DNA of 64,000 nt from SZUA-36 sp963704855. GTDB taxonomy: Bacteria; Pseudomonadota; Gammaproteobacteria; Xanthomonadales; SZUA-36. Under the pieces are notes generated by a model. That model did no database searches, was not told where the DNA came from, and was given only the letters and a program-made list of their open reading frames with translations. The stretch is taken from positions 62,001-126,000 of the forward strand of contig CAVPHY010000024.1 of the NCBI GenBank assembly GCA_963704855.1, written 5' to 3'. Position numbers and translations under genes: made by a program. Below, piece by piece: positions 59,057 to 64,000 of this stretch; the stretch's first letter is position 1; the number at the start of each line of letters is the position of its first letter.

Positions 59057-61429
59057 ATGCAGCAAACCAATCGAAATCCATTATCCAGGGCCATTTCCCT
59101 GGCACTGACTGGCTCGGTAATGACGGCAGCTTTTTGTGCTCCTGTATATGCCGAGGACAAATTAGAGCTTGAGGAAGTCATCGTTACGGCCACCAAGCAA
59201 GCGAAGAGCCTGCAGGACATCCCCGTTTCCGTCCAGGTACTGGGCAACCAGGAATTGCAGGACCTGCAGGTCAAGGGTTTTGAAGATTACATGATGTACA
59301 TGCCCACGGTGTCTTACACTACGGCGGGACCGGGTTTCGGCCAGGTCTATATGCGCGGTATTGCAAGCGGTGGTGATGGCGTGCATTCAGGTTCGATGCC
59401 CAGCGTTGGTGTGTACCTTGATGAGCAACCGGTAACGACCATCAACCAGATTCTGGATGTCCACATTTACGACATCGCCCGCATCGAGACCCTATCCGGT
59501 CCCCAGGGCACCCTGTATGGCCAGGGTAGCCAGTCGGGAACCATCCGCATCATTACCAACAAACCGAAGATTGGTGTAAACGAGAGCGGATATGACATCG
59601 ATCTCAATACCGTCAAGAGCGGTGACATCGGTTATGGTTTCGATGGTTACATCAATATTCCGATCAACGACCAGCATGGCCGTCCGGATGGTTGGCTGGT
59701 ACCAGGAGACCGGCGGCTATATCGATAATATCCCGGGTGAAATTGAGTATGCCGCCAGCGGTATTATTAAGACCAATGAAGGCCTGGTGAAGAAAAACGT
59801 CAACGACAATTCAAAATATGGCGTGCGTGCGTTGTTGAAAATCGATCTGAATGACAAGTGGACGCTGACGCCCGGTATCATGTATCAGAAATCGAAAAGC
59901 GATGGCTACTGGGGGCAAAACACAGCGGTCGATCAGGATTTGGCATCCGTCCGGTTCTGGGACGAATATGCAGATGAAGACTGGTACCAGGCTTCGCTCA
60001 CCCTCGAAGGCAGCATCGGTGACCTGAATGTGGTCTATGCCGGCGCCTATCTGGATCGTAACCTCGACAGCATGTACGACTACTCCGGTTATGCCGAGTA
60101 CCTGGAAGACCTGTACGGCTATTACGGTTATTACTGCCTGTATTACGATGCCCTCGGTGGTTGTGCCGATGGATCACAGTTCGTGCTTGGTAACGAAAAC
60201 TTCAATCGTCTTAGCCAGGAGGTGCGCATCAGTTCGAGCCAGGACCAGCGTTTCCGCTGGATAGCGGGCTTCTTCTATCAGCGCCAGGAGCATTTGTTTG
60301 ATCTGCAATGGGTGGTGCCGGATATGAACCCGGCCGATTCCGTGGTCCAGAACGGCACAACGACATGGCAAACTAACCAGCAGCGTATCGACCGTGACAC
60401 CGCATTTTTTGGTGAAGGCTATTTCGACATTACCAAAGATCTCACCTTTATCGGCGGTCTTCGCTGGTTCGAGTATGAAAACTCGCTATATGGCTTTAAT
60501 GGTTTCCTCAGGCATTGCACCGGTTATTACGATACGAATGGTGATTTCGTCGAAGATGCCGATGGCGCAGCCGCAGTTCCCCTGTTTTAACACCGGTATC
60601 CTCGACGATGTTTCAAAGGGTCACGACTGGGCCTACAAGGGAAGTCTTGAGTGGCGTGTCAACCCGGATGCGATGCTTTACCTGACGTATTCCGAGGGTT
60701 TCCGTGCCGGTGGTGTTAACCGTGCCCGGGTTCCGGGTATTCCGAAATACGAACCGGATTGGGTTATCAATTACGAACTCGGCTGGAAGATCCTCGTGGA
60801 TGGATAACCGTATGACTTTCAATGGTTCCATTTACATCGATGACTGGCAGGATTTCCAATACGGCTTCCTGGATTTCACGGTATCCAACCTGACCATCAT
60901 TCAGAACGTGGGTAACGCCCGTACCAAGGGTGTTGAGTGGGATCTCACCTACGCCGCGACAGAAGACCTCACATTGTCTCTTGCCGGTTCCTACAACGAT
61001 GCCAAATTGCAGGAGAATTTCTGGCGCAGCGACTCTGATCGTATCGACGGAGAACCACCAACGGCACCGAAAGGCACACCCATGCCCTACGTACCGGAAT
61101 TGCAGTTGTCAGCCATCGGCCGCCTGAATTTTGATGTGGGTAGCATGCCCGCGTTTGGCCAGTTGGCAGTGTCGTATACCGGTAGTGCCTGGAACAACCT
61201 GGATGTGGCGATTCGTCAGAAAATGGACGCGTACACGCTGCTGAATATGACCACCGGTATCGAAAGGGATAACTGGACGCTGACTTTTTATGCCAATAAC
61301 CTGTTGGATGAGCGCGGACAGGTTGATATCTATGATCCCGGCTACTTCAGCCCCAGTGGTATCGACTACAACGAGAGCGTTGTCCGGCCACGCACCTTTG
61401 GTGTCAGGTGGGCACAGCGGTTCAGATAG
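59057..61429 (+). pseudogene. TonB-dependent outer-membrane receptor, broken by three frameshifts
   Basis: Four frame segments together give one ~790-residue receptor. A signal peptide ends near 'CAPVYAED'. The plug follows with 'EEVIVTATKQAKSLQDIPVSVQV', 'YMRGIASGGDGVHSGSMPSVGVYLDE' and 'GPQGTLYGQGSQSGTIRI'. The barrel runs to the canonical terminal Phe ('FGVRWAQRF'). Single-base indels near 59690, 60585 and 60795 change frame. The receptor resembles those of Sphingomonas-type 'TonB-dependent receptor' families; ligand unknown. Confidence 0.88.
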
Positions 61430-61450
61430 GGATACCCGTCCCGCGTAACA

Positions 61451-61482
61451 AAAAATACCCCGCCTGGCGGGGTATTTTTTTA
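61451..61482 (+). terminator. Terminator after the TonB receptor
   Basis: ATACCCCGCC / GGCGGGGTAT stem over a 2-nt loop, preceded by A6 and followed by T7. Being symmetrical it can also stop transcription from the opposite strand. Confidence 0.92.
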
Positions 61483-61550
61483 CCTGGATAAAATCCGAAA
61501 CCCAGGGTGGACCATTCCTTTCCCAGCCCACGGCTGTCAGAAGCGGTACT

Positions 61551-62843
61551 TTATTGTTTGAAAACTTTGCCGTCCTTCATGACGAAACGGACGTTTTCCA
61601 TCACCGTAATATCCTCCAGCGGGTTGCTGTCCACCGCGATGATGTCGGCATAAAAACCCCCGGCAATGGCGCCAACATCCTTTGGCCAGCCGATCAGGTC
61701 GGCGGCGTGGATTGTCGCCGCCTGCAGGGCCTGCATCGGTGTCATGCCGTACTCGACCATGTAGAAAAACTGCTTGCCGTTGTCGCCATGCGGGTAGACC
61801 GCCCCATCGCTGCCAAAGGCCATCTTGACACCGGCTTCGAAGGCTTTTTTGTGGTTATCACGTTGCAGCTGTCCGACCACCCGCTCTTTTTCCAGTGACT
61901 CTTCCAGCATGCCAACCGATGCGCCGTATTCCAGGATAAAGGTGTCGTTATAGATATCCATGACAAGGTAGGTGCCGTGCTTTTTGGCGAGCGCAATACC
62001 CTCATCATCGATCAGGCTGGCATGCTCGATCGAGTCAACACCGGCGATGATTGCGGTCTTGATACCCGCTGCGCCATGCGCGTGCGCTGCAACTTTGCGG
62101 CCATGCATATGTGCTTCATCCACCAGTGCCTGCATTTCCTCGAGGGTAAACTGCTGGTTACCCACGCTTGTGCCCTTGGAGAGCACCCCGCCGGTGGCGC
62201 AGAACTTGATCAGGTCGACACCGTACTTGATGTTTTCCCGCACCTTTGCGCGCACTGCCCACGGGCCGTCGGCGATACCTTCAGCCTGAACATCATATTC
62301 GGCGGGCAGCAGGTTATTATCGCAATGCCCGCCGGTGATACCGACCGCAGGGCCTGATACACGCAGGCGCGGACCGTCGATTTCACCCGCATCGATGGCA
62401 TCGCGCAGGGCCACGTCTGAAAAGCCCGAGGCCCCGACGTTACGCACGGTAGTGAAGCCGGCGTTCAGGGTCTTGCGTGCATTGGTGACCCCGAACAGAG
62501 TCTCGCGCGCCACCGAAAACTGCAGACCTTCGTAACCGTGATAGCGGTGATCACCGGTCAGGTGGTCATGCAGGTCAATCAGGCCCGGCAGGACATAGGC
62601 GTCGCCCAGGTCGATGATGTTTGCGCCGGGCGCGATGCTGACATCACCGGCATCCGCGACGTCTTCGATGCGGTTGCTGCGGATGGTTATGATCCGGTCA
62701 CGTTGCAGCTTGCCTGTCTGCACATCAATGATGGCACCGGCCTTGATATACACGGGGTCGTCTGCCTGTGCACTGTTCAAAGAAAAAAAGGCGATAACAA
62801 GAATCACCACTGAACTGAAAAAGAATTTACGATGTAGGTACAT
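61551..62843 (-). CDS. Exported amidohydrolase of the imidazolonepropionase/prolidase-like group
   Basis: A 430-residue zinc hydrolase with an N-terminal signal peptide ('FFFSSVVILVIAFFSLNSAQA'), so periplasmic. Metal ligands: 'GLIDLHDHLTGDH' (HxH, ~80), 'HAHGAAGIKTAI' and 'SIEHASLID' (second His pair, ~250-275), 'AFGSDGAVYPHG' (Asp, ~340). Members cleave X-Pro dipeptides or amide bonds. ATG 62843 is chosen for the signal peptide; the frame extends to 62882. It faces away from the TonB receptor and may process what the receptor imports. Confidence 0.88.
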   Translation of the reverse strand: MYLHRKFFFSSVVILVIAFFSLNSAQADDPVYIKAGAIIDVQTGKLQRDRIITIRSNRIEDVADAGDVSIAPGANIIDLGDAYVLPGLIDLHDHLTGDHRYHGYEGLQFSVARETLFGVTNARKTLNAGFTTVRNVGASGFSDVALRDAIDAGEIDGPRLRVSGPAVGITGGHCDNNLLPAEYDVQAEGIADGPWAVRAKVRENIKYGVDLIKFCATGGVLSKGTSVGNQQFTLEEMQALVDEAHMHGRKVAAHAHGAAGIKTAIIAGVDSIEHASLIDDEGIALAKKHGTYLVMDIYNDTFILEYGASVGMLEESLEKERVVGQLQRDNHKKAFEAGVKMAFGSDGAVYPHGDNGKQFFYMVEYGMTPMQALQAATIHAADLIGWPKDVGAIAGGFYADIIAVDSNPLEDITVMENVRFVMKDGKVFKQ

Positions 62844-62896
62844 AAAAGTATTCCCGTTTGGTTTCATTGCGCTGTGAATCATAAGCCAATAGAAGC

Positions 62897-64000
62897 TTAA
62901 ATCCGTAATTCCTGTTTGCGTTTCGCGACGTAGGCGCTCAGTTCTTCATCGATAGCCGGGTCCAGCGGTGGTTGCTGGTAGTCCTTTAACAGCTGTTTCC
63001 AGATTCGGTTGGCCCTTTGCTGGGTATCTACAGAGCCTCCGTCCTGCCAGTTCTCGAAATTTTGCTGATAACCGAGCATCGGTTGGTAAAAGGCATTCTG
63101 GTAACGTGACAGCGTGTGCTCCACACCAAAAAAATGACCGCCTGCGCCCGCCTCTGCAATGGCATCGAGCGCGAGGGTCTCGTCGCTGACGACGATGGGT
63201 TTGAGGTATTCGGACATCATTTGCAGCATCTCCGCATCGACGATAAGTTTTTCAAAAGAAGCGGTCAGTCCGCCTTCCAGCCAACCTGCCGCGTGCATGA
63301 TGAAATTGGCGCCGCCTGTTATCGCAGACCACAATGACATCGCACTTTCATAGGTCGATTGAGCATCCACTACGTTGGCCGAGGTCACACTGCTGGACCT
63401 GAACGGAATACCGTAACGCCGGGCAAGTTGCCCGCTGGCCTGTGCGGCTTTTGCATATTCCGGTGTGCCAAAGGCAGGTGAACCGCTTCTCATATCCACA
63501 TTGGATGTGAATGCACCGTACATTACCGGTGATCCCGGTCTGACCACCTGGGCCAGTGCAATTCCCGCCAAAATCTCCGCGTTCTGTTGCGCCAGGGCGC
63601 CCGCCAGTGTCACCGGCGCCATCGCACCGGCCAGCGTGAACGGTGTGATACAGACCACCTGGCCCGCGCCGGACATCTCGATAATGCCTTCGGCCATCGG
63701 CCCGTCAAGTTGCAGTGGTGAGTTGGTATTGATGATGGCCAGCAGCGCGGGCTTTTGGGCAAGCTCTTCTGTGCTCACACCCATGCTGATAGCGGCCATC
63801 CGGATAGCGTCACGTGACCGTTCACGGCCCAGGGCATTGGCCTGCCAGTTCTTGTCCAGCAGGCGAATCTGGGCGTGGTACAGATCGAGGTGACGGGTTT
63901 CAGCAGGCAGCTCGAGGGTTTCAAAAGGCCCGCCACCCTCGTGGTGGATGATATCCAGGCTTTGCACCAGCCGCAGGTAATCACAACATTCCTCGAAGGT
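62897..64000 (-). CDS. MttB-family (non-pyrrolysine) methyltransferase, 5'-truncated by window edge
   Basis: At least 367 residues of a COG5598 methyltransferase; the frame stays open to base 64000. Family segments: 'INTNSPLQLDGPMAEGIIEMSGAGQVVCITPFTLAGAMAPVTLAGALAQQNAEILAGI' and 'MHAAGWLEGGLTASFEKLIVDAE'. No in-frame amber codon occurs, so this is not the pyrrolysine-containing trimethylamine enzyme. Related proteins demethylate glycine or proline betaine. With the Rieske and TMADH-like genes it supports a quaternary-amine pathway, though no corrinoid protein is in the window. Confidence 0.9.
   Translation of the reverse strand, partial: TFEECCDYLRLVQSLDIIHHEGGGPFETLELPAETRHLDLYHAQIRLLDKNWQANALGRERSRDAIRMAAISMGVSTEELAQKPALLAIINTNSPLQLDGPMAEGIIEMSGAGQVVCITPFTLAGAMAPVTLAGALAQQNAEILAGIALAQVVRPGSPVMYGAFTSNVDMRSGSPAFGTPEYAKAAQASGQLARRYGIPFRSSSVTSANVVDAQSTYESAMSLWSAITGGANFIMHAAGWLEGGLTASFEKLIVDAEMLQMMSEYLKPIVVSDETLALDAIAEAGAGGHFFGVEHTLSRYQNAFYQPMLGYQQNFENWQDGGSVDTQQRANRIWKQLLKDYQQPPLDPAIDEELSAYVAKRKQELRI

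Noticed and set aside
62897..64000. Pyrrolysine-dependent trimethylamine methyltransferase MttB
   Set aside because: No in-frame TAG occurs in the visible part of the gene, and no pyl genes are present.

Overview
The window looks like the chromosome of an aerobic, probably marine, lipid-storing gammaproteobacterium. The grounds are proteobacterial gene content, wax-ester and polyhydroxyalkanoate (PHA) granule genes, a zwf-pgl pair, a MscK-like channel, a TonB receptor and a chromosomal integron whose attC sites are typical of gammaproteobacteria. No rRNA, tRNA or CRISPR array was seen, and the genus cannot be named from the sequence alone.

Region 1 (1-31.5 kb) is ordinary chromosome centred on acyl-CoA and storage-lipid metabolism. 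It holds two wax ester synthase/diacylglycerol acyltransferases (the first cut by the window edge), two alpha/beta hydrolases, a FieF-type cation exporter, two phasins with a shared upstream motif, two SDR-type enzymes, an acyl-CoA dehydrogenase next to an APH-fold kinase-like protein, a FadB/FadJ-type fusion enzyme, a thioesterase, a TetR regulator, an acyl-CoA-binding protein and a two-domain fatty acyl reductase. Fatty acyl reductase plus wax synthase gives a plausible acyl-CoA to fatty alcohol to wax ester route. Then come zwf-pgl, a GNAT/C39-peptidase protein paired with a RimK-like ATP-grasp ligase, an exported M20 amidohydrolase, a TolB-propeller/PHP hydrolase and an MFS transporter.

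Region 2 (32.0-53.3 kb) is a chromosomal integron. The integrase IntI (52322-53281, +) faces away from an array of 30 attC sites. I number the cassettes C1 (next to attI) to C30 (distal). Nearly all cassette genes lie on the minus strand, so the printed + strand is the recombinogenic bottom strand of the attC sites. Cargo comprises nine toxin-antitoxin modules (two of them copies of one cassette), small membrane and secreted proteins, a thiol-redox protein, a CaCA-type antiporter, a GNAT acetyltransferase, several DUF proteins and unknowns. Two IS3-family elements sit at the same point inside two attC sites. A lipoprotein cassette is present once intact and twice degraded. Most attC sites end in two hairpins whose stems covary while the 3-nt loops mostly stay GNA.

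Region 3 (53.4-64 kb) suggests catabolism of quaternary or methylated amines: a Rieske oxygenase, a TMADH-like flavoprotein and a non-pyrrolysine MttB-family methyltransferase, with a TPR-sulfotransferase, a TonB receptor and an amidohydrolase. Three of these genes are broken by single-base indels, as are cassettes C1 and C2. From about 51 to 61 kb the sequence is therefore either decaying or less accurate than the rest.
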